DNA of 64,000 nucleotides from Tritrichomonas musculus (GCA_039105265.1 JAPFFF010000023.1:62001-126000), one strand, 5' to 3'. Positions 40,973 through 51,607 are shown, counted from the first letter of the stretch. Made by a program: numbers and translations. The notes: generated by a model not told the origin, from the sequence alone.

Positions 40973-43585
40973 TTACTGAGCTGTCTGTTGTTGATTTATC
41001 TGTTGAATTGGCTGTTGTTGAACCATTTGTTGCTGAACTACTTGTTGTTGGACTGGTCTTTGCTGGGCTGTCTGTTGTTGAACTACATGCTGTTGAATTG
41101 GTTGTTGCAGTTGAATTTGCTGTTGTCGAACTGTCTGATGCTGAACTGGTTGTTGCTGTTGTTGTTGGATTGTTTGTTGTTGTTGAATTGTTTGTTGCTG
41201 ATGTTGGATTGGTTGATGTTGATGATTTGGCTGTTGTCGTTGTTGGATTGGCTGTTGTTGTTGATTTGGCTGTTGTCGTTGTTGAATTGGTTGTTGCTGT
41301 TGATTTGGCTGTTGTTGAATTGGCTGATGTTGTTGGATTGGTTGATGTTGTTGTTGGATTGGCTGATGTTGTTGATTTGGCTGTTGTTGAATTTGCTGTT
41401 GTCGTTGTTGAATTGGCTGTTGCTGTTGTTGGATTGGCTGATGTTGTTGATTTGGCTGTTGTTGAATTTGCTGTTGTCGTTGTTGAATTGGCTGTTGCTG
41501 TTGTTGGATTGGCTGATGTTGAATTGGCTGTTGTTGCTGAATTGGTTGTTGTTGCTGAATTGGCTGTTGTTGTTGGATTGGCTGTTGTTGTTGGATTGGC
41601 TGTTGTTGTTGGATTGGCTGATGTTGTTGATTTGGCTGTTGTTGAATTTGCTGTTGTCGTTGTTGAATTGGTTGCTGCTGTTGTTGGATTGGCTGTCGTT
41701 GTTGAATTGACTGTTGTTGAATTTGCTGTTGTCGTTGTTGAATTGGCTGTTGCTGTTGTTGGATTGGCTGATGTTGAATTGGCTGTTGTTGCTGAATTGG
41801 TTGTTGTTGTTGGATTGGCTGTTGTTGTTGGATTGGCTGATGTTGTTGATTTGGCTGTTGTTGAATTTGCTGTTGTCGTTGTTGAATTGGCTGTTGCTGT
41901 TGTTGGATTGGCTGATGTTGAATTGGCTGTTGTTGCTGAATTGGTTGTCGTTGTTGAATTGGCTGTTGTTGTTGAATTGGCTGTTGTTGTTGGATTGGCT
42001 GTTGTTGTTGGATTGGCTGTTGTTGTTGGATTGGCTGTTGTTGTTGGATTGGCTGTTGTTGTTGGATTGGCTGTTGTTGTTGGATTGGTTGTTGTTGTTG
42101 GATTGGCTGTTGTTGTTGGATTGGCTGTTGTTGTTGGATTGGCTGATGTTGTTGAGTTGGCTGATGTTGTTGAGTTGGCTGATGCTGGATTGGCTGTTGT
42201 TGTTGGATTGGCTGATGTTGAATTTGCTGTTGTCGAACTGTCTGTTGTTGCTGAACTGCTTGCTGCTGAGTTGGTTGTTGCTGATTCGATTGTTGTTGCG
42301 CTGGCTGCTGTTTCGCTTGAAGTTGAGGTTGATTCTGTGAATGATCTTCTTGTTTTTTTGTATCCTGTTGCTGAACACGATAAACAGGTGTGATTGGCAT
42401 TAATATCGGAGTTGGATTGGATTGTTTACTAATTTGTGGAACTGGAGCTGGCTTGGGTTGAGACTGTGATTTTTGTTTTTGTTGTTGCTGCTGCTGTTGA
42501 TGATTATAATAATTCAAAAATTCAGCAAGTCCTTCTTTTGGTGTATTTCTTAAAAGATTACTTAGTTGAACCTGAAGAGAATTACTTGGTTGATTTGACG
42601 CTTGAGATTTTTGAGAAAGAGCTTGAACTTTTTGTAGTAATTGAATAAGCATTGGTGAAGGGGATATGAAATTTTGGTTTGGTTGTTTATGATTTTTGTC
42701 TTGCGGTTGAATCTGTGGTTGAGGAATGACGCTTTTTTTAGGAGCTTCAGGTGGCTTTAATATAGGCTGTGGATGCGGTACCTGCGTTTTAGTATTTTGA
42801 TCTGGTTGGGCTAAATTAGGTTGCGACTGCGACTTCTCCACTTGTTGAGGTAACGATTGAGATTGATTTGAAAGTTGAGCATTTGGTTTACTAGCATTTG
42901 TATTGGTAGCTTTGTTCTGATTTTGCATAATTTGGAGAAAAGCTTGAAATGTTAATGGATTATTTTGTGGTTGATTTGGTGATGGTTTTTTATTTTGATC
43001 TTGGCCTTGTTGAGTTTCGTTTGCTTTCTTCTCTTGGTTCGATGATTGCTGTCTTAAAAACATATCGAGGTAACTACGATAAGCTTTTACAATTTCAGGA
43101 GGATAAATAATATTTTGCTGAACATTACTTAGGTTAATGGTAGGGAAAACTAATGTCTTTTTAGTTTTTTCGGTAGAATCAGCGAGAGACTTGTCACTTG
43201 CTGATCTTTTCGGTGATGCCTGAGTAGATTGCACAGAAGTAGAATTATTATTTTGCCGATTAGGCACTAAATTTGCTTGGCTTGCGCTTCGAGCCAATTT
43301 TTTTGCCTTTTTTGATACAAAAAACTCAGCATCGTCTGAATCACTAGATTCATCAATAATAACTTCGCCTGAAGATGAATCATCTGAATCACTAGCGAAA
43401 AGGTCTGATGGCTCATAAAATAATTCAATTTGATCAAGAGTATCATTTCGTATCTTTTCATATTGAAAGAGAGTGTCGAATAAATATTGTTTTTTTGCTG
43501 ATTCTATCTGAATTTCATGACGAAGACGCTGTACTCGTGATGCGGTATCTGAATTTATGTTTTTATCTGTTTCCTTATTCATCAT
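40973..43585 (-). CDS. Gln/Pro repeat protein (prion-like, possible transcription regulator)
   Basis: 870 residues. The N-terminal 90 hold a coiled coil (RVQRLRHEIQIESAKKQYLF; DTLFQYEKIRNDTLDQIELF) followed by acidic Ser/Asp clusters (DSDDSSSG, DESSDSDDAEFF) and a basic KKAKKLAR. The middle is Pro/Gln/Asn-rich with hydrophobic PPEIVKAYRSYLDMFLRQQ (about 158-176). From about 415 to 835 almost everything is QQPIQQ-type repeat. Such sequences form disordered, phase-separating regions in coactivators, but no domain names this one. The stop follows QQQTAQ. Other long frames over the repeat on both strands are shadows. Confidence 0.8.
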   Translation of the reverse strand: MMNKETDKNINSDTASRVQRLRHEIQIESAKKQYLFDTLFQYEKIRNDTLDQIELFYEPSDLFASDSDDSSSGEVIIDESSDSDDAEFFVSKKAKKLARSASQANLVPNRQNNNSTSVQSTQASPKRSASDKSLADSTEKTKKTLVFPTINLSNVQQNIIYPPEIVKAYRSYLDMFLRQQSSNQEKKANETQQGQDQNKKPSPNQPQNNPLTFQAFLQIMQNQNKATNTNASKPNAQLSNQSQSLPQQVEKSQSQPNLAQPDQNTKTQVPHPQPILKPPEAPKKSVIPQPQIQPQDKNHKQPNQNFISPSPMLIQLLQKVQALSQKSQASNQPSNSLQVQLSNLLRNTPKEGLAEFLNYYNHQQQQQQQKQKSQSQPKPAPVPQISKQSNPTPILMPITPVYRVQQQDTKKQEDHSQNQPQLQAKQQPAQQQSNQQQPTQQQAVQQQQTVRQQQIQHQPIQQQQPIQHQPTQQHQPTQQHQPIQQQQPIQQQQPIQQQQPIQQQQPIQQQQPIQQQQPIQQQQPIQQQQPIQQQQPIQQQQPIQQRQPIQQQQPIQHQPIQQQQQPIQQRQQQIQQQPNQQHQPIQQQQPIQQQQPIQQQQPIQHQPIQQQQQPIQQRQQQIQQQSIQQRQPIQQQQQPIQQRQQQIQQQPNQQHQPIQQQQPIQQQQPIQQQQPIQQQQPIQQQQPIQHQPIQQQQQPIQQRQQQIQQQPNQQHQPIQQQQQPIQQRQQQIQQQPNQQHQPIQQQHQPIQQHQPIQQQPNQQQQPIQQRQQPNQQQQPIQQRQQPNHQHQPIQHQQQTIQQQQTIQQQQQQPVQHQTVRQQQIQLQQPIQQHVVQQQTAQQRPVQQQVVQQQMVQQQPIQQINQQQTAQ
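41080..42330 (-). repeat. Gln/Pro-coding tandem repeat, 18-base core unit
   Basis: The simplest core is the 18-base GGCTGTTGTTGTTGGATT (plus strand), encoding QPIQQQ, repeated almost perfectly from about 41985 to 42140. Variants with GATGTT (His) or GTCGTT (Arg) substitutions and longer higher-order units, such as a block of about 120 bases seen near 41345, 41440, 41600 and 41830, fill the rest. The reading frame is kept throughout. Confidence 0.9.
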
Positions 43586-43660
43586 GAAATAATTGATAAC
43601 GTATCAAGTTAACAAGTTTGGTTGAAGCAATTTAAATCAATTAACTTTTTCTGAATAATA
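43586..43660. promoter_or_regulatory. divergent promoter with TTAACTTTTT
   Basis: 75 bases between two start codons. TTAACTTTTT at 43641-43650 lies 10 bases before the ATG at 43661. Confidence 0.4.
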
Positions 43661-44521
43661 ATGAGTGATTCTTATTCATACTTTAAATGCAAAGAGATTG
43701 ATCCAACAGCTGAATGGGCATTTTCATTAATTATTATAGGCATTATTTATTCGTTTTTCTTTTTTTTGTATTTGTACCGAATTTGCTATTTTCATATACA
43801 AAAACCCGAATATTCAATCAATTCATTAATGTCACGTATTATATTTTCATTTTCTCTTCTTATTAAAGCTTCTTTTTCAATTTTAATGGGTATCGGCTTC
43901 AAAGCCAAGATTAATTTTTATGTCTTTAAATATTTGGTTACAGATTTATCAGACTATATTGTTTGTAGTGCAATTACATATATGTTATATTCATGGTCGC
44001 AGGTTTTTCTTTATTCAGGTATGCTCAACCTTACAAACTCATTATCAATTATTCAAAGTGGTATAGTTGGATATAATGCTTTCATTTATACTGTTTTTTC
44101 GATTTTTTTATTACTTCGCTGTGCTTTAGCAGAATCATATCTCGATACTTGGTATTTTTATACTCGAATTTTCATTGTTGTTATAAACATATTGTTAGTT
44201 GGATTATTTGTAATGGTTTTAATTATAATGAAAAAGCAGCTTCATTTTACTTTTTCTTGCAATCTTGGAAATCCAGAACATTATCTTTTTATGCTTTGCT
44301 TATTTTTCATTGCAATTTTAACAACTCAAAGTGGTTTTAATATTACACTTTGCTTAGATAAATATATAAATCTTACAGAATGTTCAGAGATTCGTCTTAT
44401 CTTAAAATTATGCACAGAATGTATTGGAAAGGTTTTGCCTCTTGGATTTATTACCATAGTTGATGTCATATCGTTGCCACCCCCAGAAGCTAAACCAGCT
44501 TTATCAATCTTTGATGATTGA
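43661..44521 (+). CDS. seven-helix membrane protein, unknown family
   Basis: 286 residues with seven hydrophobic segments at about 18-40, 58-80, 88-108, 112-132, 138-160, 170-195 and 208-228, and a final pair of amphipathic stretches before a short tail ending PALSIFDD. The N-terminus is extracellular-like by the positive-inside pattern (Arg-rich loop after helix 1). Seven helices suggest a GPCR-like or TOM1/TOM3-like topology, but no DRY, NPxxY or other signature is seen. The ATG has TTAACTTTTT 10 bases upstream. Head to head with the Gln/Pro repeat gene. Confidence 0.65.
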   Translation: MSDSYSYFKCKEIDPTAEWAFSLIIIGIIYSFFFFLYLYRICYFHIQKPEYSINSLMSRIIFSFSLLIKASFSILMGIGFKAKINFYVFKYLVTDLSDYIVCSAITYMLYSWSQVFLYSGMLNLTNSLSIIQSGIVGYNAFIYTVFSIFLLLRCALAESYLDTWYFYTRIFIVVINILLVGLFVMVLIIMKKQLHFTFSCNLGNPEHYLFMLCLFFIAILTTQSGFNITLCLDKYINLTECSEIRLILKLCTECIGKVLPLGFITIVDVISLPPPEAKPALSIFDD

Positions 44522-44809
44522 GCTAAGATATTTGTACGAAATTCAAATTTACTGTGATGTATGGACAACTATTTTTCGAATATTATGTATATATATTATT
44601 ATTTTGTTTGACAATGATAATTTAAATCTATTAAAAATGTTAATAGTTAACGGGTTTTATTAAATATTACAAATAATTTTAATATATCAATATTCCAAAT
44701 AAATATATATGCTCGTCTAATTTTTTTAAAAGTCAACAAATTGTTTATTAATTATATATAAACTAAGAATTAACACTGCATGAAATACGTAACTCATATA
44801 ATTAATAAT

Positions 44810-45736
44810 TTATTTAATTACTTCATCAGTTTTTTCTTCTAATTCTTTGATTTTCTGTTCAGCATTTTCTAATTTTTGAAAAAGCATTGCAAATTGCATA
44901 TGGTAGTCTGGTCCTTTAATATCAGTTCCATTTAGTGATGAATCAGTAATTTGGCGATATAATGAATCAAGATTAACTTCAAATTTTTCAACTGTTGAAA
45001 TATTTTCTCTTAACGTACTCAATTCTTTTATTTCACTGGAAATTCGTTGGTTCCAATCATTTAGATCGGTAGCGAATGGAGGTGGTAATTTTTCTTGTTT
45101 TTCTGGCTTTTTAATTAGTTTTTTCGGTTTTTTTGAAATGGTGTCTTTATTATTTTTGGTTATTTCTTTACCATAGTCAACAAGAGCATTTCTGTTACTT
45201 TGAGCAACTTCTTTTTGTGATATTTTTGGTTTTTGAAGTTCTTTTACATATTGCGATTGATAAATACTTTTAACTTTTTCATTATGTTCTTGTTCCATTT
45301 TCTGTAAATCTTCAGGATTAACATGCTTAAATTGATCCTTTCGTTTTTGAATTTGCTGTTCTTTCAACGTTTGTTGTTCGATCCTCTTTTTCCTTTCTTC
45401 TTTTAATATTTCGTTCAATTCCTGTTCTCGAGAGTTTACGCGTTTAACAGGATAATCTTTTAATTCTTTATAAAGATCGTCACCTCTCTGATTTGAAATT
45501 TCGTCAATTCGAGAAGTAATTCCTTTAATATCTTTATCTTCGTCAAGTTGAGCTTCGATACCTGCAAAATTATTGATTTTATCTGTACTTAAACTTTGGT
45601 TATTAGCTTGGTCGTTTGATGAAATTGGAAATTGCTTAAGAAAATCTTTAATTAAAGGATTGGTTTGATTCCCTGCGATTATTAAAGATGCTAGATTAAA
45701 AGCGTATGGGAAAATGTTAATTTGCCTTTCACTCAT
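44810..45736 (-). CDS. coiled-coil protein of unknown function
   Basis: 308 residues from the ATG at 45736; a TTG one codon upstream is not used. Hydrophobic N-terminus (INIFPYAFNLASLIIAG) without signal-peptide shape, then charged coiled-coil segments at about 105-180 (EERKKRIEQQTLKEQQIQKR) and 235-308, with a Lys/Pro hinge (KKPKKLIKKPEKQEKLPPP, about 204-222). No family is recognised. It is divergent from the giant coiled-coil gene next door, with 93 bases between, and may be co-expressed with it. Confidence 0.65.
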   Translation of the reverse strand: MSERQINIFPYAFNLASLIIAGNQTNPLIKDFLKQFPISSNDQANNQSLSTDKINNFAGIEAQLDEDKDIKGITSRIDEISNQRGDDLYKELKDYPVKRVNSREQELNEILKEERKKRIEQQTLKEQQIQKRKDQFKHVNPEDLQKMEQEHNEKVKSIYQSQYVKELQKPKISQKEVAQSNRNALVDYGKEITKNNKDTISKKPKKLIKKPEKQEKLPPPFATDLNDWNQRISSEIKELSTLRENISTVEKFEVNLDSLYRQITDSSLNGTDIKGPDYHMQFAMLFQKLENAEQKIKELEEKTDEVIK

Positions 45737-45829
45737 CAAATAAAAACCTAAATTTTTTTTAGGACTGTTTAAAATTTAAACTTTTCTTTACAAAATTTTA
45801 TTTAGATGAAAATACGTTAAAAAAAACTA
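45737..45829. promoter_or_regulatory. divergent promoter with AAACTTTTC
   Basis: 93 bases between start codons. AAACTTTTC (45778-45786) lies about 43 bases before the plus-strand ATG. Confidence 0.35.
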
Positions 45830-48800
45830 ATGATTTCTGCTCCTGATTTAGAATTTAAAGATGGACTGATTCGAATTCAGTCAAAAACATCTGATTCTAA
45901 GTCAGTATCATCTTTTACGTTTGATTTTTCGCCAGCTGTCGGTAGAATCCGCAAATTACTTCCGTTAACTAGATATCAGCATTTAATTAATTTATCGCTT
46001 GTTGGTCATGGGTTTAATGATATTTCAGCACTTTCCAATTTAGCAAAACTGATAAAACTTAATTTATCTTATAACTCTATTACAAATATCTCCCCATTAA
46101 CCAATCTCGTTTCCCTAGAAACATTAAATTTAAGTCATAACAAAATTACATTTATACCACAAAAAATACAAAATTGTTCAAAATTAAGTACAGCCAATTT
46201 TTCTTTTAATCGAATATCAGATATATCATCTGTACAAAACCTTCAAAACAATGATCAGCTCAAAACATTGTACCTTGAAGGAAATGCGATCATGAATGAT
46301 GATTCATCATTCTCACACATTATTTTTATGCTTCCTCAAATCACAATCCTGAACCAGCAAAGAATTCAACGAGATCAAAAGCTTCAAGCAACTCAAAGGT
46401 TTTCAAGTACAAATCAAGCTTATTCTGATACAAGCAACGAGAATTTTTTAGAAACAACGCCATATAAAATATTAATGAATGAATCACAAAACCACCAATT
46501 AAACCTAATTTACAAAATTAATGAATCAGAAGCTCAGAAATCGAATATGAAATCTGATATTGATTTCTTAAAAGCTGAAGTTGCTCTTTCAAAAACGATT
46601 GGCCTCAAAAACTCGAATCAAGATGAAATACTTGAATTAAAACTCAAAATTAAAAAAATAAAACAGAAACTTTTAACGGCACGAGCAGAAAAAGTTAAAG
46701 CTGAAGAAGATTTAGAATTAGAAAAGACACTTTTATTAAAGCAGCGTCAGATGTATGATCGTTTAAATGAGCGTTATCAAAATGAAAGAAGATCTAAAGA
46801 GCCAAGGCAAATATCTAAAAATTCAAACAAATCGATACCAACAAGTGCAGAACTCAGAATACCATCCTTAATTAATGAAAATAAAAAGTTACAACAAACA
46901 ATAGAGTCGATGAAAGAAACAGAATCATTTCATATACAAGAGATATCTTCACAACGTAAGCAAATTGAGCAATTGATGAACCAGCAAACTCAACTTTTAT
47001 CAAAGCAAACCAATTTCAATGACACGGCTTCAACAATTACAACAATGAACATTTCAACATCGTCAAGAGAAAACGAAAATGAGCAAGAAAACGAAAAGAT
47101 AATCAAAGAATTAAAATCAAAAATTGAAGAATTACAAGAAGAAAATACGAAGAAAAAGCAAGAAATTTTAAGTCAAATGAGCACAATAAATCAACTTCAA
47201 GAACAAAATAACCTATCATCAGCACAATTTCAAGTATCATTAAATTCACAAGTTGAAGCATTAAAACTTCAATTAGCACAAAAAGACGAATCTTTATTGA
47301 AATCTAACAATGAAAATCAAAAATTGACTCTTGAGAATGATCAACTTAAAATAAAATGTCAAGTTCTTGAAACAGCAAAAGAAGAATTGACAAAACAAGT
47401 CGAAAAATTAACTTTAAAAGTATCTGATTTTGAAAAAGAAAAAGTAGCCCGCTCAGACAACATTAAACAAATTCAAGATTATGCTGAAGAAATTGTTAAA
47501 ATAAATCAATCAGCAACAGAACAAAAATATCAAATGAAGCAGCAAATCAGCGACCTAAAACAACAACTTCAGAATTTTGAAGGTCATGTTCAAACAAAGC
47601 AAAATGAAAATGATAAATTAACTGAAGAAATTAACGAATTAAAGAATCAAATTCGTATAATTCAAGCTGATAGTGAAAACAAAGTCAAACAGATGCAGAA
47701 AGAAAAAGAAGAATTTGTTTCCAAAATATCATTAGAAATTCGTGCCAGAGACGAGAAAATTCAAAGTTTAACGAAACTTTTTAAGGATTCTTTTCATCTA
47801 GATACCATATCAATTGAGAATCTTTCATCATCTGGAATTCTGAGCAAGAATCAGAAAGATAATGATGAAAAAGACGTTAAAATTATTGAATATGAACGAA
47901 TTATTAATGAACTTCGTCAAAAACTAGATTCATCGCAACAGGCATTATCAAATGCAATGAAAGAATCAGGCTCAGTTAACGAGAAAGTTCAAAATTTGAT
48001 GAAAGACAAAGAAGAATCGCAAATGAAAGCTCAGCAAATCATTGAAAAAATGGAGAAGAAGATCAAGAAGCAAAAGAGTCAAATAAGTAAGCTAAACGAG
48101 AACATTCAACAGATGACGATGACAATGAACATTAACAACACGAATGCTCTTCAGCTTCAGCAAACAGAAAATGATGCCAAATTGAAGCAAATCATGATCG
48201 AAAAAGATGGGAAGATTGAAGAATTAACAAACAAGCTCTCAATTCAGAAAAAAGAAAGCGAATCACAAATTGCCTTATTGACTGAAAATAACAACAAGCT
48301 CCAATCCAAGATAACTGAAGTTCAGCAGGTTCAATTCTCCTTGCTGACGCACATACAAAACGTAATGAATCAGTTTGATAATAATGGAAGCCAATTCAGT
48401 ATAAACGAAATCAATCAGGCAGCTTTGATTCAAATTTCGCAGTTTTTCATGAATTTGAGAATCGAATACAACAACATGAAGGAACAATACGAAAAGGCAA
48501 AAGTTAAAATTCAAGACCAGAAAAGCGAAATAATGGAAAATGAAGAAAAAGTCTCTTCTAAGCAAAAACAGATCGACCGATTAAGCTCTGAAAAAGTGGA
48601 AACAGAAGCTAAATATAAATCAGTTCTCGAAGAAAACTCGCAACTTCGCTCAAGTGTTCAAGAATCGCAATCGCAGATTCATGACTTGTCAATGCAGCTT
48701 TCTCAACTTGAAACTTCTTCACAAAATTCTGACATTTCAACCGTTCAAAATGCCACTTTTTATCCGGATGAAATAAGGAGATTGAAGAAGACGAAGCATC

Positions 48801-51607
48801 AAATAAAGCAAGAAAAATTGAGCTTGGAACAGCAAGTCCGTTCTTTGAATAAAACTGTTTTTGAAAAAACAGCCGAAATTGACCAATTGAAGGCCAATTT
48901 GCATAATTCTGAAATTTACAGATCTGAAATTTCAAGTTCAATTGAATCTATCGAACAAAGAAATCAAGTAAAACTCGCAGCACTTCAAAAAGAAATCGCT
49001 GAAACAGAAAGTTTCTTACAAGCTTCAAAATCGCGCGAAGAAATCGCAAATAAAGAGATCGACCGAATAACCTCAGAAAATATAAGACTTGTTGAAAAGC
49101 TGAAAAAAGTGCAACGAAAGTTGGAACAACAACGAACATTGACAAATCAGCTTGAAATGACAATTTCACAGCAGAAAGAAGTGTCAGAAAATTTGACAGC
49201 CCACAAAGACAAAAAGAACGATCAAAAACGGACGGTTATTGCGGAATTGAAAGATCGATTAAGTGAGAAGACGCACGAAGTTGACACCCAAAGTATCTCA
49301 CATCTCGAAGAAAAGCATCAACTTGAAATTGAATGTCAAACCGCCCAAAAAAACGCTCAAAAACTTGCCAAAAAAGTTCAACGGTTAACAACCGTTGTTC
49401 AGCAATACGACCTTGAAGCCAAGAATGCGAGCAAGACGATCATCACCCTTCAACTCGAGATCAAAGACTTGAAGGACAGCCTCCGTGAGAAAGAAATCAG
49501 TTGCATCAAAGCCAACCAAGTTTGTGACACGACCGATCATCTATTCAAATCGCTGACGAACAAGTACAACGAGCTTCGGAAAGAGTTCGAAGAGTATCGG
49601 ATTCATGTTGACTCAAAGGAGGAGCAATTCAAGTTCATGAAGGAGATTGACGTGTTGAAGAAGGAGAATAAAAAGTTAAACAAAGAATTGTCAAGTCTTC
49701 AAAATCATGAAAAATCATTCAACGACGTCCACAGCGAGCAAAGCACAAAGATAGCTCAACTCGAAGACCAGATCAGTGAATTGACTGAACAAAAGAAAAA
49801 TTCTGAGGTCGTAATTGAAAAGTATTCAATTAAAATTAACGAGCTTCAGAAAACTATTCAAATCCTTCAGTCACACGTTGACGAAAGCACGCATTTAACC
49901 GACTCTTTGACGAACAAAATCATCGAGACAAAAGATTCAATGATTGAGAAGTCTCAATTCGACGATCTTCAAGAAAAATATTCCGAATTGTCTCAAAAGA
50001 AGAAGAACTTGAAGAAACAATACAAAGAAGCACTTGACAAGATTGAGCAATTGAAAAAGACATGCGAATCAAATCAAAATAAATCAAATCTGTTGCAAGA
50101 AAGATCAAATGACGTTAAAAATCAGCTTGAAAATAAAATTAACGAATTGCAAGAATTGATTGTTCAAAGACAGAATGAAGTGAATGAAAGTGAGAAGCAA
50201 AGAAAAGCAATAAAAAGTGACAATCAAAAGTTAAATGACCAAATTAAAACACTCACAAAACAATTGGCTGACAAAGAAAATTTAATTAAGAGTGTCTCTC
50301 AAAAATTTGAATCGGAGAGCCAAATACACTCTCAAAAAGTGGAAGAATATAATAATGAAAGTCGTCAGTTCAAGCAAAAAATTGAAGAGCAAACTTCTAT
50401 AATTGAACAGTTGCAATCTGGCATTAAGCAGAATGAAGAGCAGGCTAATTTGAATGACCAGAATTATAAACAGCAAATTAACGAGCTTGAAAAGACAAAT
50501 ATTCAGCTTGAAAGTCAGCTTGAATTGTCGAAGCGAGAATTGACTCGCTTGAAGAAAGATTTGCGAGACATTCAAGAAGAGAAAAATAAGATTGTTAACG
50601 ATGCTGCTGAGAAAGATGATTCCATTCAAGAACTGACAAATCAAGTTGCAAACACAGTTCCAATTGAAGCCTTCACAAAATTGAAAGTGAAATATGAGAC
50701 AATGAAAAAGTTGTTCAAATTCAATGAAGGCAAGTTGAAAACCGTTTCTTACGATAAAACGCTTCAATATGAACAATTGAATAAAGAATTCGAAGAAAAA
50801 GAAGAAAATTATAAAGACACAATTCATTCAATGACAAAAGAAAATAATTCAAATAAAGAACTCATCAGAAAATTGAGAGTAGAATTACAAAGCCTCTCTC
50901 AAAAAGTGGAAATTCTGTCAAATCCTAATTCTGAGCTTTGTCCGGTTGGTGAACTGAAGCTTGTTGAAAAGAAACTGAAAAACAAAGAAAGTGAAGTCGA
51001 AACTTTGAATTCAAATTTGAATGAACTCAAATTAGAAAATGAGAACCTTCAGAATTCTATCAAAAAGTTGAAGACTCAAATTGATGAAATAAACTATTCA
51101 AATGAAAAAATTCAAAGTGAAAAATCAAGTTCTGAAAACGATTTCCAAAAAATTGTTTCACTTATAAAAACGGTTTATAACGTTTTCATTCAATCTGGAA
51201 AAACGGTTTATTCAAAAAGTTTGGCTGACAAATTGAATGAATTATTTGTTTTTGCCAAATTAAATGCAATATCTTTCTATGAGCCACAACTTTCACTCAA
51301 AAGATGCCACGCAAAAGTGGAGCTTGAACCTACTCTTCCTTTGAGGATCGAGAGGATTAAAGCAATCATTCAAAATATCAAAGAAATTTTGACAAGCTTC
51401 CCTGTTGAATCTCACTTCACTGGAGCCAAAGAAATTGAAGACGATTTGAATCAAATTGCAACATTTGTTGTGTCTTTGAAAGACGTTTTCGATGACCAAA
51501 AAGCTCACATTGATGAGGTCAATCAGATTTTGTCATCGCAGCACAAAACAATCATTCAGATAAGCGACCAGCAAAAGACAACGTTGGGAGTCCAAAGTGA
51601 CTATTAA
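45830..51607 (+). CDS. leucine-rich repeat plus giant coiled-coil protein (centriolin-like)
   Basis: 1925 residues, the largest gene in the window. Residues about 45-185 are SDS22-type leucine-rich repeats (LVGHGFNDISALSNLAKLIK, LNLSYNSITNISPLTNLVSL, LNLSHNKITFIP, LYLEGNAIMND) closed by a cap-like ILNQQRI. Residues about 215-1780 are continuous coiled coil with a few breaks, ending in a helical region with SLADKLNELFVFAKLNAI (about 1800-1817). LRR followed by long coil is the plan of centriolin, CEP97-like and LRRCC1-type centrosome or basal-body proteins, so a role at the basal body or karyomastigont is reasonable but inferred. Long minus-strand frames inside it are shadows. The ATG follows a short AT-rich leader. 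Confidence 0.85.
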   Translation: MISAPDLEFKDGLIRIQSKTSDSKSVSSFTFDFSPAVGRIRKLLPLTRYQHLINLSLVGHGFNDISALSNLAKLIKLNLSYNSITNISPLTNLVSLETLNLSHNKITFIPQKIQNCSKLSTANFSFNRISDISSVQNLQNNDQLKTLYLEGNAIMNDDSSFSHIIFMLPQITILNQQRIQRDQKLQATQRFSSTNQAYSDTSNENFLETTPYKILMNESQNHQLNLIYKINESEAQKSNMKSDIDFLKAEVALSKTIGLKNSNQDEILELKLKIKKIKQKLLTARAEKVKAEEDLELEKTLLLKQRQMYDRLNERYQNERRSKEPRQISKNSNKSIPTSAELRIPSLINENKKLQQTIESMKETESFHIQEISSQRKQIEQLMNQQTQLLSKQTNFNDTASTITTMNISTSSRENENEQENEKIIKELKSKIEELQEENTKKKQEILSQMSTINQLQEQNNLSSAQFQVSLNSQVEALKLQLAQKDESLLKSNNENQKLTLENDQLKIKCQVLETAKEELTKQVEKLTLKVSDFEKEKVARSDNIKQIQDYAEEIVKINQSATEQKYQMKQQISDLKQQLQNFEGHVQTKQNENDKLTEEINELKNQIRIIQADSENKVKQMQKEKEEFVSKISLEIRARDEKIQSLTKLFKDSFHLDTISIENLSSSGILSKNQKDNDEKDVKIIEYERIINELRQKLDSSQQALSNAMKESGSVNEKVQNLMKDKEESQMKAQQIIEKMEKKIKKQKSQISKLNENIQQMTMTMNINNTNALQLQQTENDAKLKQIMIEKDGKIEELTNKLSIQKKESESQIALLTENNNKLQSKITEVQQVQFSLLTHIQNVMNQFDNNGSQFSINEINQAALIQISQFFMNLRIEYNNMKEQYEKAKVKIQDQKSEIMENEEKVSSKQKQIDRLSSEKVETEAKYKSVLEENSQLRSSVQESQSQIHDLSMQLSQLETSSQNSDISTVQNATFYPDEIRRLKKTKHQIKQEKLSLEQQVRSLNKTVFEKTAEIDQLKANLHNSEIYRSEISSSIESIEQRNQVKLAALQKEIAETESFLQASKSREEIANKEIDRITSENIRLVEKLKKVQRKLEQQRTLTNQLEMTISQQKEVSENLTAHKDKKNDQKRTVIAELKDRLSEKTHEVDTQSISHLEEKHQLEIECQTAQKNAQKLAKKVQRLTTVVQQYDLEAKNASKTIITLQLEIKDLKDSLREKEISCIKANQVCDTTDHLFKSLTNKYNELRKEFEEYRIHVDSKEEQFKFMKEIDVLKKENKKLNKELSSLQNHEKSFNDVHSEQSTKIAQLEDQISELTEQKKNSEVVIEKYSIKINELQKTIQILQSHVDESTHLTDSLTNKIIETKDSMIEKSQFDDLQEKYSELSQKKKNLKKQYKEALDKIEQLKKTCESNQNKSNLLQERSNDVKNQLENKINELQELIVQRQNEVNESEKQRKAIKSDNQKLNDQIKTLTKQLADKENLIKSVSQKFESESQIHSQKVEEYNNESRQFKQKIEEQTSIIEQLQSGIKQNEEQANLNDQNYKQQINELEKTNIQLESQLELSKRELTRLKKDLRDIQEEKNKIVNDAAEKDDSIQELTNQVANTVPIEAFTKLKVKYETMKKLFKFNEGKLKTVSYDKTLQYEQLNKEFEEKEENYKDTIHSMTKENNSNKELIRKLRVELQSLSQKVEILSNPNSELCPVGELKLVEKKLKNKESEVETLNSNLNELKLENENLQNSIKKLKTQIDEINYSNEKIQSEKSSSENDFQKIVSLIKTVYNVFIQSGKTVYSKSLADKLNELFVFAKLNAISFYEPQLSLKRCHAKVELEPTLPLRIERIKAIIQNIKEILTSFPVESHFTGAKEIEDDLNQIATFVVSLKDVFDDQKAHIDEVNQILSSQHKTIIQISDQQKTTLGVQSDY

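Noticed and set aside
40873-42393. Long plus-strand open frames over the Gln/Pro repeat
   Set aside because: Repeat units lacking stops in all frames create mirror open frames; the minus-strand frame has a normal N-terminus, upstream domains and stop, so the plus-strand frames are shadows.
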